64,000 bases of DNA from positions 98,741,698 through 98,805,697 of the forward strand of contig CM024758.1 in the NCBI GenBank assembly GCA_014218235.1, written 5' to 3'. A program made the position numbers and the translations under genes. Shown one piece after another: positions 31,489-43,395 of the stretch (its first letter is position 1; each line of letters starts with the position of its first letter). The notes beneath the pieces are model-generated. The model saw only the letters and a program-made list of their open reading frames with translations, made no database searches and was not told where the DNA came from. The DNA comes from Colocasia esculenta. Lineage: Eukaryota > Streptophyta > Magnoliopsida > Alismatales > Araceae.

Positions 31489-34382
31489 GTTGCAAGGTAA
31501 AATTGTAACAAATACCTACTATGCAAAGTAGGGATGATCCACTATATAGTGGTCTAAGAAATTAATCTGCTGGACGGCCTACTCAGAAAGAAGGCTGAGT
31601 AAATTGTGATTTAAAGTGACTGTCAGGTTACTTAGGCTACAAATTTATTCGGAGGTCCGTCTCCAAGTCCAGCAAGGAAGTTATGGTCCTTAAGTGGTGC
31701 CTGGTCTTCCGGTTAAAATGAAGTCCAAGGAAGAACTCTCCTTCGTTCAAGTATGGTTCAAGTACAAAGCACGGAAAAATCCGACAGCACGAGGTCTTAG
31801 GACCAAGTATAAAGCACAAGTACAAAGAACAAGCTCGAGGAAGGACTCCAAAGCTTTGCACAACAGTCTTCTATCGGGCAAAACTCCAAGGGAAAGACCA
31901 AGATTTCTGCAGCACCTCCGGGCACCAACAAGTCTTGGAAATGGGGTGTAGGGGGGGTATTTATAGAAAATTTCCCCCCCCCCCCCCCTCCATCGGTTAG
32001 GCAGCCCCTAACCGATGGTGACCTCATCATGAGGTCACCATCGGTTGGAGCTCTTCCGACCCAATGTAAGGGGGGTCTTCCCCTATAAATACCCCCCCTA
32101 TTCCATGGAGAAAGGGGGTTCCGAAAATTGCTCCGGCAAAGCCCTGTTGAAAAATCCAGAAAAAATAGAAAAGAGCATTTGCTCATTCCCTCTCTCATTC
32201 TCAAATCCCCCTTGCTTGGTGTGCGAAGGTACAAATCCCCTTCTTTAGCCCGATAGGCCAGGCGTGGGGAGGAGAGTTGTCGGCGCAATCGTCATCGACA
32301 TTCCTTCTTAATCTCCATCCCCCACATCGAGCAAGTCTCTGTGGGGTGATATTCCCGGGGTTTAAATACCGTCCATATCGAGCAAGTCTCTATGGACACA
32401 TGGTATTTAAATACCCATGTTCTCCCCGCCCATCGAGCAAGCCTCTGGGATGGTGGATTTTGTGCTTATATGTATATGTTTTCTTGAGGAGACTCTGCCC
32501 AAGCGGAGGTTCTGCCCAAGGACATATTCGTATATTCACAAATTTGTGTTCTTATATATATGTTTCTTAAGACGAAATTCTGCCCAAGTGGAGATTCCGT
32601 CCAAGAACACATATATAAAGATCGCAAGTTTGTAATTATACAAATATGTTCCTTGAGGAGAATCTCGCCCAGACAAAAATCTCTCTCAGGGAACGTATCC
32701 ATATAAATACAAATTCGTGTTATATGTATATGTTTCTTAGAGGAAACTCTGCCCAAGCAGAGGTTCTGTCCAAGAACATATTCATATATTCACAAATTTA
32801 TGTTCTTATGTATATATTCCTTAGGGGAAACTCTGCCCAAATGGAGACTCCCCTAAGAATATATCCATAAAACCACAAATTTGTGCTTATACGCGTATGT
32901 CTCTTAGGAGGAATCCTGCCCGGACAAAAGTTCCCTCTAAATTCATATCCGTATAATCACAAACTTCATGTTTATATAAATGTATTTCTTAGTGGAATCT
33001 CTGCCCAAATAGAGACTCCGCCCGAGAACATATCTATATAACCACAAATATGCCTCATTGTGTATATGTTCCTCAAAAGGGACTCCGTTCATACGGGGGC
33101 ACCTTTCTACCGGATACTCTGCTCAAATAGAGATGCCGTTTGAGAACATACTCATAAAGTGCAAATTTGTGTTTATATACATGTACCTTCTTAGGGCAAA
33201 ACCTCTCCGGGCAAAGTTTCTTCCGAGAATACATGGATATAAGCATACACCCATATGAAAACATCTCTATGAGGACACCCTGCCTTAGCAGAAGCTCTCC
33301 AGGACATGTTCACACCCTCAAAAAGGACTGTGATGACATACACACATCCAAAGAAAAAGGGGAATAACATAAGAACTGTGTTCAAACATTCCAAACAGGG
33401 GCACATATGCACCTTCACGAGAACTATACCCGTGGAAATGGACTTTGGACAGGAATTGTGATCTGACAAAAAAAGGAATCCATGGAGATACATCCATATG
33501 CTCTCCGGAAATTATACCCGCACGAGCAAGAAATGAGGAGAAGAGGAACTTTGCCTCAAATTCGGACTTTGCCTAAAAAGGGCATTATAATAGAACCTCA
33601 TATAAAAATTGACATTGTAATCCTTCTAATACGGAAGTGTTACTTCGGGTTATAAATACCCCCAAGTTCAGAATCAAAATCCACGGGTATATACCCGTCC
33701 ACAATAACAATCCCCATGTTTTTTCCAAATGAAAATGTCTAAAAAGAAGAAAGACCTCCAATAGGTTCACGGGTATATACCCGTCCCCCTCTCAAAATCA
33801 TACTTTGAGCTCCAAAAGGGCAGTCAAAAAAAAAAATGAAATACCCAAAGCAAAAACATTTCAAAATAATCAAAAGAAAGGAAAAACATGTCATAATCAG
33901 GATTTTCTAAAAACGTACATATTTTCTCGTCCTTTACTATGAATGGTGTTCGGGTTAGAACTGGTGTTAAATAATACCAAGAGTTTTAACTCGATGTAAA
34001 TGTAACATCGATTCCGGTCGATGGAGACAGAGGTCCAGCACATGCTACCCCAATCGCCTGATGAGAATAGACATGGGACTCAAGGAGTTCAGATTAAAAA
34101 ACGGCGCACCCGTCCGTTCGCGGACACAACCTGTCTGTTTCACGGACACCATACCTGTCCGTTTCACGGACACCATACCCGTCCGTTCCCCGGACACCAA
34201 AATTCTTCTTCCGCTTCGTGCAGACTCTTTTTCTGTCTGCTAGACAGGCTGGCACGCCCCGCAACACAAAAATCAAAGCATGTGAAATAAATGAATGAAT
34301 ACAAAAGACCCACAAATAAAGAACCGAAACGAACGAATGCCAATCCATCGCGTGAGATGCGAGAAATTTCCCCGTGTCAACA
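31489..34382 (+). repeat. 3' LTR of the nested Tat element
   Basis: Matches 11852-14876 with few substitutions. It has one palindromic unit instead of four, and four GTCCGTT...CGGAC hairpins instead of three (34110-34196). It ends CGTGTCAACA followed by the duplication GACGC. Confidence 0.93.
31957..32091. promoter_or_regulatory. Putative two-way promoter in the 3' LTR
   Basis: A minus-strand CTATAAATAC at 31957-31966 points towards the antisense PMD gene, whose start codon is about 650 bp away. A plus-strand CTATAAATA at 32083-32091 points outward. One palindrome (about 32006-32046) lies between. It is the natural candidate promoter for the antisense gene; activity is inferred. Confidence 0.55.
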
Positions 34383-34387
34383 GACGC

Positions 34388-35257
34388 CCTTTCGGGTTTT
34401 CGCCTTAGCCGGATTTTGGGACCTTTTTACCCTCAAGCGTTCAGGAGAAACGAATGCTCGAGTCCGTCGGGGCACCTCTATTTTAAGCCCCATTTTTTTT
34501 GAGTGAAATAGCCATGAGTTTGGGGTTCTTTTACTTGTAAGTTGGGGAGTGTTTTGGGGTTAGCCAACCTTTACGGCTTAGGGGCCGAGAGTTCGGAATC
34601 TGGAGATTGCCCTGACTTATCTTTGGGGTTTGTTAGCCGAGGGCTGAGATTCGGTTTGGTTTAGCCTACCTTTATGGTTTGCTGGCTAAGGGAAGGACTT
34701 GGTTTGAAATCAGCCTACTTTTGTGGTTTGTTGGCTAGGATTTAGAGTTTGGGTTTTTATTCAGCCTACCTTTGTGGTTTGCTGGCTGGGGTTTAGAGTT
34801 TGAGTTTTGGTGTAGCCTACCTTTGTGGTTTACTGGTTAGGGTTTGGGTTTTTTGGTTTAGCCTAGGTTTGGATTTTGAGTTTCGGTTTAGCCTACCTTT
34901 GTGGTTTGCTGGCTAGGGTTTTGAGTTGTAATTTGACCTACCTTGATGGTTTGCTGGTCAAGGTTTCAGGTTTGGTTTTGGACTTGGCCTCTCTTAATGG
35001 TTTATCAGCCACGATGGGACAAGCCCACCATAAATGAGACTCTTTCTTCTCTTTTTTTTTTCACATTACCAATCCCAACGCCTTTTTGGGTTTTCACCAG
35101 AATAGGCCCCCTCTAACTTTTTCCAGTGTGTCCTTTCGGATTTTCACACTGAGGGGTTACTCACTTTTGCTTGAGGTGCCCTTGCGGGTTTTCGCCTCAA
35201 CCGAGTTTTATAGGCCTTTTTGCCCTCAGCCACCTCCCCGGACGGGAACGACTAAGT
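34388..35257 (-). repeat. Outer-element post-pol spacer: hairpin repeats
   Basis: Equivalent of the nested element's 24792-26930 region, read on the minus strand. About nine degenerate units of roughly 50-55 bp (AGCCTACCTTTGTGGTTTGCTGGCT) span 34560-35010. Reversed CCCGAAAGGG-type motifs occur at about 34384-34402 and 35075-35200. No coding region. Confidence 0.65.
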
Positions 35258-35265
35258 CCGCCACG

Positions 35266-35799
35266 TAGGGCTGTAAACGGAGCAGATACGGAGCGGATAT
35301 GAGTTTTCCGGTTCCGATCCGAATAGTTAATCGGATAATTCGTATCCGCTCCGAATATAATTCGAATACGGAGCGGATAATTTAATCGGATAATTTTCGG
35401 ATTCGGAGCGGATACAGATATTATCCGCTTCGGAAATATAAATTTAATAAAAAATATTAAGTGGTCTAAAAATCATAAAAATTTAAAAATATATATGTTT
35501 TTTAAATATAAATGTCAAAAATATTTTCTAAACAAAAAATTAGTATTAGATATATTATATATTTATATATTATATATGAATCATTAGATCTAAAGTATAA
35601 TGGTAAAAAATAATTTTATTTCGGAGCGGATCTTAAACGGAGCGGATCACCCGTTTCCGAATCCGCTCCGTTTATTATCCGGATAATATCTGTATCCGAA
35701 ATCCGCTCCGCCGGATATTTGTTAATCGGATAATATCCGGATAATCGGATACGAATTCGAATCGGATCCGGATATTATCTGGATCCGTTTACAGCTCTA
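35266..35799. mobile_element. 534-bp hAT-like MITE
   Basis: TIRs TAGGGCTGTAAACGGAGC and GGATCCGTTTACAGCTCTA, 8-bp duplications CCGCCACG (35258-35265) and CCGCCAGG (35800-35807, one mismatch). The interior has many GGAGCGGAT/ATCCGCTCC and CGGATAAT words around an AT-rich core. Inserted in the outer element's 3' spacer. Confidence 0.85.
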
Positions 35800-35865
35800 C
35801 CGCCAGGGCACCTCTATTTTAAGCCCCATTTTTTTTTTTTTTTACATTAATGAACATTTGCTACC

Positions 35866-37441
35866 GGAATTCATGTTCCGGAGCGTAATACAATTTCAAA
35901 TGTTTGCCGTTCAACGGCGGAAAGGGGATTTCGCCTTTGTGGTCGATGAGTCAATAGCCTCCCCTCTCATACACTTTGTGAACTATGTAAGGTCCGTGCC
36001 AATTAGGGCGGAGCTTCCCGCTTGGTCGGCCTGCCATGACTCCCTTTTCTTTTACCATGGCCAGATCCCCCTGTTTGAAGACCTGGTGTTTGACCAGCTT
36101 CTCATATGCCCAAGTCATTCGGGCCTGGTATGCTTGGAGATGCTTGTAGGCCTCCAACCGCTTTCCCTCGAGGCCATCTAATTCTTCTAGCCTTCTTTCG
36201 ATGTCGCCTTGTTCTTAGGGTTGTAGCCCTGCATGCGCGGCCACTCGGTAGGAGGCCATTTCTATTTCAGTTGGGATCATGGCCTTTATCCCATATACCA
36301 GGGAAAAGGGTGAGCACCCGGTAGGAGTTTTATACACCGTACGGTATGCCTAGAGAACTTCATGCATTTTCTCCTCCCAATCCCTTTTTCGGCTCCTAAC
36401 AATCTTGGCCAGTAGCTTGCCGGGTGTCTTGTTAAAGGCCTCAGCTAGACCATTGGCTTGGGGATAATATACCGTTGACGTTCTCCAATCAATGTGGAAT
36501 TTGGCTGCCAATTTGTATATCGTCTGATTTTTGAATGGGGTGCCATTATCTGACACAATTCTGCTCGGAGTGCCAAACCTGTATATTATGTGCTGCCTGA
36601 CAAATTTGGTGACGATTTCCCCCGTCACTTCCTTTAAGGGGAGTGCTTCGGCCCAACGAGAGAAGTAATCAGTGGCTGTTAGTATGAACCTACAGCCTTT
36701 GGAGGACGGTGGAAAGGGTCCCATTATGTCCATTCCCCATTCTGCACACGGCCATGTCAGGGCCGTTGGATGTAGCGGATTAGGGGGCTTCCTTGGTATC
36801 GCTCCGAATGCCTGACATTGATGACATGAGTGGGCATACTGAATACAGTCTGCATACATGGTCGGCCAATAAAAGCCCTTGAGCTTGATGTTGATCTTCA
36901 TCTTGTCGCCAGCTGGGTGAGCACCACACAAGCCGGAATGGACTTTCTGCATTATGGCTTTGGCCTCCTTTTCGGAGAGACATCGAAGGAGAACGGATCT
37001 GTCCTTTTCGTGGACCAGACGATAGAGTTGTTCTCCCACCATTTGATATGATGCGGCCCTGCGGGTTAATTGGATTCTTTCTGCCCACCCAGATGGCAAG
37101 CAACCTTTCTTCAGGTTGATAATGGGCTCACGCCAATCTTCTTGTACGGCGTCAACATGTTCGACCGCATTACTTTCCGCATTGACCGGGGCGGAGTCTT
37201 CATCTAGCACACTGACCATGAGCCTTCTGCGCTTCACAGTTATATCAAGTTCTCCTTCGGGCGGTAACTTTATTGCCGAAGCAAGTTTGGCCAAAGCATC
37301 TGCTTGGACATTTCGACTTCTAGGAACATGGTTTATTTCAAACAGATAAAATTTTTGCTTGAGCTGCATCACCAGGGAATGGTAGGGGACTAGTTCTGGT
37401 TTTCGAACATCATAATCCCCCAAAACTTGCCAGACAACCAA
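35866..37441 (-). pseudogene. Outer Tat archaeal RNase H end and integrase
   Basis: The frame 37441-36350 gives the end of the second RNase H (HVPRSRNVQADALAKLAS), the integrase zinc region (HSGLCGAHPAGDK, CHQCQAFGAIPRKPP), WGMDIMGPFPPSSKG and VSDNGTPF, then NPQ-like YPQANGLAEAFNK. A stop near 36350 and others near 36219 and 35950 break the rest. Words such as GCSPFSLVYG, VFKQGDLAMVKEKG and GKHLKLYYAPEHEF run down to about 35866. Homologous along its length to 23077-24791. Confidence 0.87.
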
Positions 37442-38140
37442 CTAGGAATCACCGTAGGCCCTGACACATTTAATGCCCATTTCCAGGGCCAACTGGAGTC
37501 CCAGAATCAGTGCCTCATATTCTGTTTCATTGTTGGTCAACGGCTCCAGGAGGGCAAATGAATTGTGGAGAATGCCCCCCCATGGGGCCATCAGGACGAT
37601 GCCGGCCCCAGAGACAACGCTTATGGAGCCATCAGCTTGTCTAGTTCTTCGGGAAGCGCCATCGAAGTAGAGTTCCCAGCTTGACAAGTTGAGGGGCAGA
37701 GCGCTCTCACTTGCCTTCCTAAAAGTTTGCTCCCCCGTCTTTTTAGGTTTCTGTTGAACTGGGAGCATTTCCTCCTCTGGGAGTTGGAAGTTGAGAGGAG
37801 AATCCGCAGGAAGCGGATGTGCTGCCAAGAAATCTGCCATTCCCTGTCCCTTAATGGCTTTTCGCGGGACAAAGGTGATGTCGTATTTCATAAGGAGTAA
37901 GGCCCATTTCCCTAGCCTTCCCGACAACACGGGCTGATTGAGGAGGATTTTTAAAGGGTCCACCCTTGAGATCAGCTCAATCCGATGGGATAGTAGGTAG
38001 TGCCTCAACTTATTTGCAGCAAACACCAGTGCCAGGCAGATTTTCTCGACAGGTGTATAACGGTGCTCTGGGCCGACTAACCTCCTGCTGAGATAGTACA
38101 ATGGTTGTTCCTTGCCTTCTTCATTTATTTGTGCGAGCAA
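37442..38140 (-). pseudogene. Outer Tat RNase H and archaeal-type RNase H
   Basis: Contains LYYLSRRLVGPEHRYTPVEK, KLRHYLLSHRIELIS and GRLGKWALLLMKYD (RNase H), then the second RNase H WELYFDGASRRTRQADGSIS, GAGIVLMAPWGG and LTNNETEYEALILGLQLALE. A stop after VRAYGDS at 37442 separates it from the next frame. It preserves the RNase H segment that is deleted in the nested copy. Confidence 0.87.
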
Positions 38141-38680
38141 GGCGCCGAGTGAGGCATCGAGGGCAGTAATATACAGGATGAGGGGTTTTCCACTGGTGCC
38201 CCCAGGACAGGAGGAGTGAGTAGATACTCCTTGATTTGCTCAAGTGCAGCTTGGCATTCCTGGTCCCATATGAATGACGCTCCCTTCTTTGTCAGTTTAC
38301 TAAAGGGGGTACATCTTCCTGATAGGTTGGAGATGAAACGCCTGATATACGCCAACTGTCCTTGCAATGACCTTAACTCGGTCAGATTTGTTGGGGATGG
38401 CAACTCCCGAATTGCTTTGATTTTGTAAGGGTCAACTTCTATTCCTCGGTATCTAACCACGAAACCGAGAAATTTGCCGCTGGACACGCCAAAGGCAAAC
38501 TTCATCGGGTTCATCTTTAGCTGATATTGCCGGACCCTTTCGAACACCCGACGCAGATCAGTGAGATGGTCTTCCTTTTTCTTGGATTTGATCACCAGGT
38601 CATCGACATAGCATTCGACTTGATGATGGAGCATCTCATCGAAGATTCTGGTCATTGTTCTTTGATAGGTTGCATGCACC
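38125..38680 (-). pseudogene. Outer Tat reverse transcriptase, second part
   Basis: Continues after the foldback insertion with YQRTMTRIFDEMLHHQ, the catalytic YVDD (ECYVDDLVIKSKKK), MKFAFGVSSGKFLGFVVRYR and ELRSLQGQLAYIRRFI, ending near 38125 at a frameshift that overlaps the RNase H frame. Confidence 0.88.
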
Positions 38681-39835
38681 CAAGGTTTGGCGCATCGCCG
38701 ATTCGGACCGGATCGGGATTATCCTGATCCGATCCGATTCGGGCGGAAATCGGTTCGATCCGCTTGGATTCGGCCAGAACTTGGTCCTGTTCAGCAGGGT
38801 TCACTGGACTCATGATCTTGTTCAGGCAGGGTTGTCAGGATCTGCTTATTTACCTGAATATCATTTAAGTAAAATGTTACTTAAGATATTACATGTAAAT
38901 AAGGAAGTACCCCCCATTTGAATCCAATAAAAATATCAAAAAAATCATATCTCTTACCAATAAAAAGTCAACTCTCCCATCGAAGAACAAAATCGCGATT
39001 GTGGTGATTTTAGCGAAATGCTAACTTTTTAATCTCTCATAATTTGGTCTATCTAAAAATTTGATAATTCAAATAAACCATATGGAACACTAAAAATCTA
39101 AAGTCCGGTAAAAAAAGTCAAATGTGCATGTGACTTCTCCAAGGGAGCCGCTCTCCTACTGACAGCACTTAGTCTGCTCGATACATCTCAGGATTTGGTC
39201 AAACTTAAGTTATCATCACCTAAACTCATGAGAATTTTCACTTTCTAATTGAAAAGAAACTAGAAAGTGACAATTCTTATGAGTTTGAATGATGATAACT
39301 TAAGTTTGACCAAATCTTGAGATGTCTCGAGCAGACTAAGTGCTGTCAGTAGGAGAGCGGCTCCCTTGGAGAAGTCACATACACGTTTGACTTTTTTTAC
39401 CGGACTTTAAATTTTTAGTGTTCCATATGGTTTATTTGAATTATCAAATTTTTAGATAGACCAAATTATGAGAGATTAAAAAGTTAGCATTTCGCTAAAA
39501 TCACCAAAATCGCGATTTTGTTCTTCGATGGGAGAGTTGACTTTTTATTGGTAAGAGATATGATTTTTTTGATATTTTTATTGGATTCAAATGGGGGGTA
39601 CTTCCTTATTTACATGTAATATCTTAAGTAAATGAAACAACAAATTATAACATTTACTTAAATGATATTCAGGTAAATAAGCAGATCCTGAACCCCTGCC
39701 CGAAGAGGATCCTGAGTCCAAAGAACCCTGCCTGAACAGAACCAGGCGAATCGGACCGAATCGCGAATCGGACTTCCCCTGATCCGCACCGATTCGCCCG
39801 AATCGGTCCGATCCGATCCGGCACGCCAAACCATG
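38681..39835. mobile_element. 1,155-bp foldback TIR element inside RT
   Basis: Ends CAAGGTTTGGCGC and GCCAAACCATG, as in the 6075-6291 MITE. Right duplication GTTGCACC (39836-39843); the left copy reads GTTGC-ATGC-ACC, a 4-bp expansion. Almost the whole element is one imperfect palindrome. The left arm (GC-rich end, GGCAGGGTTGTCAGGATCTG, then AT-rich 38845-39235) pairs with the right arm (39250-39690, then GGATCCTCTTCGGGCAGG in reverse). It splits the RT motif NAGAT/YQRT. Confidence 0.87.
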
Positions 39836-40574
39836 GTTGCACCAGCATTCTTCAGCCCAAACGACATTCTTTTGAAGTTAAAGATCTCGTTCGGGGCCCG
39901 GAACGCCGTATGATCCTTGTCTTTGACAGCCATGCAGATCTGATTGTAGCCAGACGATCCATCCATGAAGGACAACAATTCATGTCCCGTGGTCATATCG
40001 ACCATGGTTTCTGTGATTGGGACAGGAAAATTGTCTTTAGGGCAGGCCTTGTTCAGATGTCTGTAGTCAATGCAAATTCGGACTTGACCACTTTTCTTCT
40101 TTACTGGCACTATGTTGGCAAGCCAGATTGGGTATTTACAAGGCTCTGTGAAGTCCACTGCTAGGAGCTGTTCCACCTCGGCATTAACTTTGAGCTCCAA
40201 CTCGTGCCGCATACGCCTTTGGGGCTGTTTGACAGGCTTAGCAGTCGGGTGTATAGATAGTTCATGTTCTGCTACAGAGGGATCTAGCCCGGGCATTTCT
40301 TTGTAGGTCCAAGCAAAATAGTCCTTGTATTCAAGCAAGAGTTGTTTGTATGACTATCTTTCCTCCTTACTGAGAAGGGTGCTGACGAAGATTGGTTGGG
40401 GGTTTGGATCCCCGAGGTTATGCTCAACCAATTAGTCAATAGTAGCCTGCCCGTCGTCTTCAATTTCCCAGGGAGCGGGCTATAGATCAACAAAGTCTTT
40501 CTCCTCGTCTGAGTCAATGACATAGACTTCGTATGGTTCACGGCCAGCATCAGACCCCGACTCATCTTGATCAT
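39836..40574 (-). pseudogene. Outer Tat reverse transcriptase, first part
   Basis: Frame 40338-39836 holds FAWTYKEMPGLDPSVAEHEL, VRICIDYRHLNKACPKDNFP, SFMDGSSGYNQICMAVKDKD and FNFKRMSFGLKNAGAT, where the foldback element interrupts. Frame 40574-40284 precedes it with a frameshift and several stops. Confidence 0.87.
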
Positions 40575-41193
40575 CCTCCTTTCCGTACAAGGCTGACCGC
40601 TACTCTTTGCTAGTAGAGGTAGATTGTCCCTCTACAGTAGAACATCGATCATCCTCACGGTGTGGGTCACCAGAGAGAGGTAATAACCCGATAGCATTGA
40701 CAACATGATAGACCTTGAAGCTTGGTTTCCTATCATACCCAAGTCCTCTGGTGTCTTATTTGGAAAAAGGGGGCTGCCCCCGGACCTGCGACGGATTCCA
40801 TAACTGGTTGAAATAATCATGCCGGCCAGGCTCTTGCACTTGCGAGATCTTCTGCTTTTGGCACATTACTTTAATATGTTGAGTCAAGTTCTCCATTTCT
40901 TGAACAGGTTGGGAGTCTCCCTTAGGCTTGCCATTCCGACCCAGGTCATCTTGCGGGGGTGTCCGAGGGACCAGATCCCCTTTATAAAAGACAATATTCC
41001 TCGCCAGTTGCCCTTTCCTTTTTGTCGTTTGGATGCGGTAGGTGACGATAAATGTCTTCAACCGCTCAACTTCGCATTCCTCTCGTAGGAAGGAGAGTTG
41101 CATGCATGTCAGGGGAAGAGAGATGCTTTCATCGATGCCCTGACCAGCGAAATTTGCTTGGAGGTTGATCTCCCGCCTCTCCGGTCTGTTGGT
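40575..41193 (-). pseudogene. Outer Tat protease-RT linker
   Basis: Broken frames homologous to 20500-21345 of the nested element, with shared words such as RLKTFIVTY, IVFYKGDLVPRT, MCQKQKI and QLWNPSQV. No known domain. Confidence 0.7.
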
Positions 41194-42246
41194 TTAGACT
41201 TCTGCTGAGTTAGCTTGGAGGGTGAGTCGATGGATCGCGAGGAGGTCTTTATTCAAGCTAAAAAGTTCTCCATCGTCCCCCTCTTCATGGATGATTTCAT
41301 CTGCTTCCTGTTTGCCTTTGCCTTTCACATCGGCTGGAAATTGATCGGAGGATTCACCGAAATATAGCTGAGCGTTTGTCAGATTGCACTCTGCTTGGCT
41401 GAACGGTGCTTGATCAGCAAAAACTGTATGCTGCTTTCCCTCCTTTGCATATTTAATACATTGGTGGAGGGTCGAGGAGACAACCCAATTTTCATGTAGC
41501 CATGGTCGCCCCAGCAACGCCTTATATGAGGTGTTGGCGTTGATGATGTAGAAGACGGCTTTTGTGGCGAAATCGCCCAGCAACAGCTCTACTTCGACCC
41601 TGCCTAGAGCACTTTCCGAATTTTGATTGAATCCAGCGATCCTTACATCTTCTACCCTTTGCAAGTAAGGCACAAGGTAAAGAGCTTGGAAAGTCTTTAA
41701 TGGCATTATGTTGACGGAAGCCCCTGGGTCGACGAGGATCCGATTGAGTTCATGTCCGTTTATCCTCTCTTGCATGTATAAAGGACGGTTGTGGCATGAA
41801 GAAGGCAGCAACATGTCTTTATCCGTGAAGGTAACATCCGCTGCAAGTGCTTCGTAGGCTTGAGCTCGGAGTTCAACTACCTGGGCTTCATAAGCTCCGA
41901 GCTGCTGCAATATTTGGATTAGGGCCTCTCTTAGCTCTTTGCTCCACGCAATGGCCTCCCAGATGGAGACGTTGGTGGGGAAGCGCCTCATATGTTGGAT
42001 AATTTTGCGGTCGGCCGCCGCGCGGGCTTGCTTCAGAGATGGGAGCATCTCCACGAGTGGTTTGGGCTGCCTTTGGGGCATGCCTTCTTGTTCAATTCTT
42101 GCTTGCTTGTCTGCATTTTCTTCGAACAATGGAGCTATAAATTCATCCTCTGAGTGAGGGATATCCCGGTCGCCTTCATCAACTAGATTGAATGGCGCCG
42201 GAGCGGCAGATTTCTCTTGCGGGATTTGAATGGTCACCTCCTCATC
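41194..42246 (-). pseudogene. Outer Tat protease
   Basis: A 350-codon frame with ILVDPGASVNIMPLKTFQAL, IAGFNQNSESALGRVEVELL and YKALLGRPWLHENW, the aspartic protease. As in the nested copy, the active site is D-P-G. Its upstream end runs into a hAT MITE at 42247-42569, which interrupts the gag-to-protease region. Confidence 0.85.
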
Positions 42247-42569
42247 CAGTGGCGGAGCCAAAATATTTAGAAGGGGGGGGGGCAATTAATAAGATAATTA
42301 TTTATAAGTACTCAACGCAAGGGGGGCAATTAATAAAGTTAAAAAAATTCTTCACATGCCCATCATAAGGAGAAATTTTATGCAAAGAAATTAATAAAAG
42401 AAAATTTTATGCAAAAAATAAGGGGCAATTAATAAAGTTAAAAAAATTCTTCACATGTCCATCATAAGGAGAAATTTTATGCAAAGAAATTAATAAAAAA
42501 AAATATGCAAAAAAATAGAGGGGGGGGGGGGGGCAATTGCCCCCCTTGACCCCCCTGGCTCCGCCACTG
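42247..42569. mobile_element. 323-bp hAT MITE, TIR CAGTGGCGGAGCCA
   Basis: TIRs CAGTGGCGGAGCCA and TGGCTCCGCCACTG, perfect 8-bp duplications TCCTCATC (42239-42246 and 42570-42577). G-run/C-run subterminal sequence and an internal tandem repeat (GGGGCAATTAATAAAGTTA). These ends match well-known plant hAT MITEs. Confidence 0.92.
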
Positions 42570-43395
42570 TCCTCATCCTCATCAGAAAGATCAAAGATGA
42601 AAGACTCCGCTCGAATATCTACTTCGGGGATCGGCCCTGAATCTTCTCCTGGAAGAGAATTGTCTGGCTAGGACCTAGAGGGTTGCTGCTTGTGCCAGCC
42701 ACAGGGTCTTGATTACTTCCTTGACCTCGGCCACGGCTTCGCTGTTCAGCATTGCGTCGCCGATAGGTTGACATGGTGATTTTATCAACGGGTCTAGAAG
42801 CCGTCGCACCGCTACCACTTGAGAAATTCAAGTTCTCAGGCGGCGGTATTGACACCATGTTACAGGAGAAACCCCTCATCTTCTCCTCCAGCATTTCTAG
42901 GGTGACCTCTTCTTCTTTGTAGAAGAGAGTGAATTCCTCTGGGATGGCGAATTTTTCGCCGTCCAGAGCCCTTTGATGCATTTCGAGGAGGTGATTCTTC
43001 AATCGAGTCCTCCGCTCGAGCTCCTCCCAAGGAATATACTTGTCGAGAGGCACTGCTGTAGTGGGATGAGATGGAATATACTCTTCCAATTCATTAATTA
43101 ACTTTTGGAGCTTCTGAAGAGGGGTCAGCTCCCTGGGAACCTCGGTGGCGGCCGCCAATTCAACTTGCTTTTTCAATCTTCTCTTCAGGCTTTTTTGCTT
43201 GTTGTTCTCCCTCTTTTTGGCTAAAGCCAATTCAGTTGGGGAAGGGGGCTTCACCTGTGGAGGTGACCGAGAGGTGCCCCTAAAGTAAGCGTGCGAACCT
43301 CCCCTTTTAGGGAATGTCGGGGGAAGACGTCTTCTCGGGGCCACAGTAACCCAGTTAGTTTCGTCCGCCTGATGTTGGAAAGTGGCGTTGATCGC
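42570..43395 (-). pseudogene. Outer Tat gag C-terminal region
   Basis: Frame 43344-42619 is rich in Lys/Arg (KKRENNKQKSLKRRLKKQVE) and contains LQKLINELEEYIPSHPT and KYIPWEELERRTRLKN, matching 19030-19280 of the nested element. No catalytic domain. Confidence 0.72.

Larger units (their letters stand above)
11852..34382 (+). mobile_element. Nested Tat/Ogre-type Ty3/gypsy retrotransposon, 22.5 kb
   Basis: Two near-identical long LTRs (11852-14876 and 31489-34382) with TG...CA ends are flanked by the 5-bp duplication GACGC (11847-11851 and 34383-34387). Order: PBS, ORF1, gag, protease, RT, RNase H, archaeal-type RNase H, integrase (to 24791), hairpin-repeat spacer, multi-exon antisense PMD gene (about 31305 to 26880, minus strand), polypurine tract, 3' LTR. 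High LTR similarity by eye and the absence of secondary insertions indicate that it is younger than its host element. Even so, its gag-pol has several stops and frameshifts, so it was probably mobilised in trans or decayed quickly. Confidence 0.93.
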
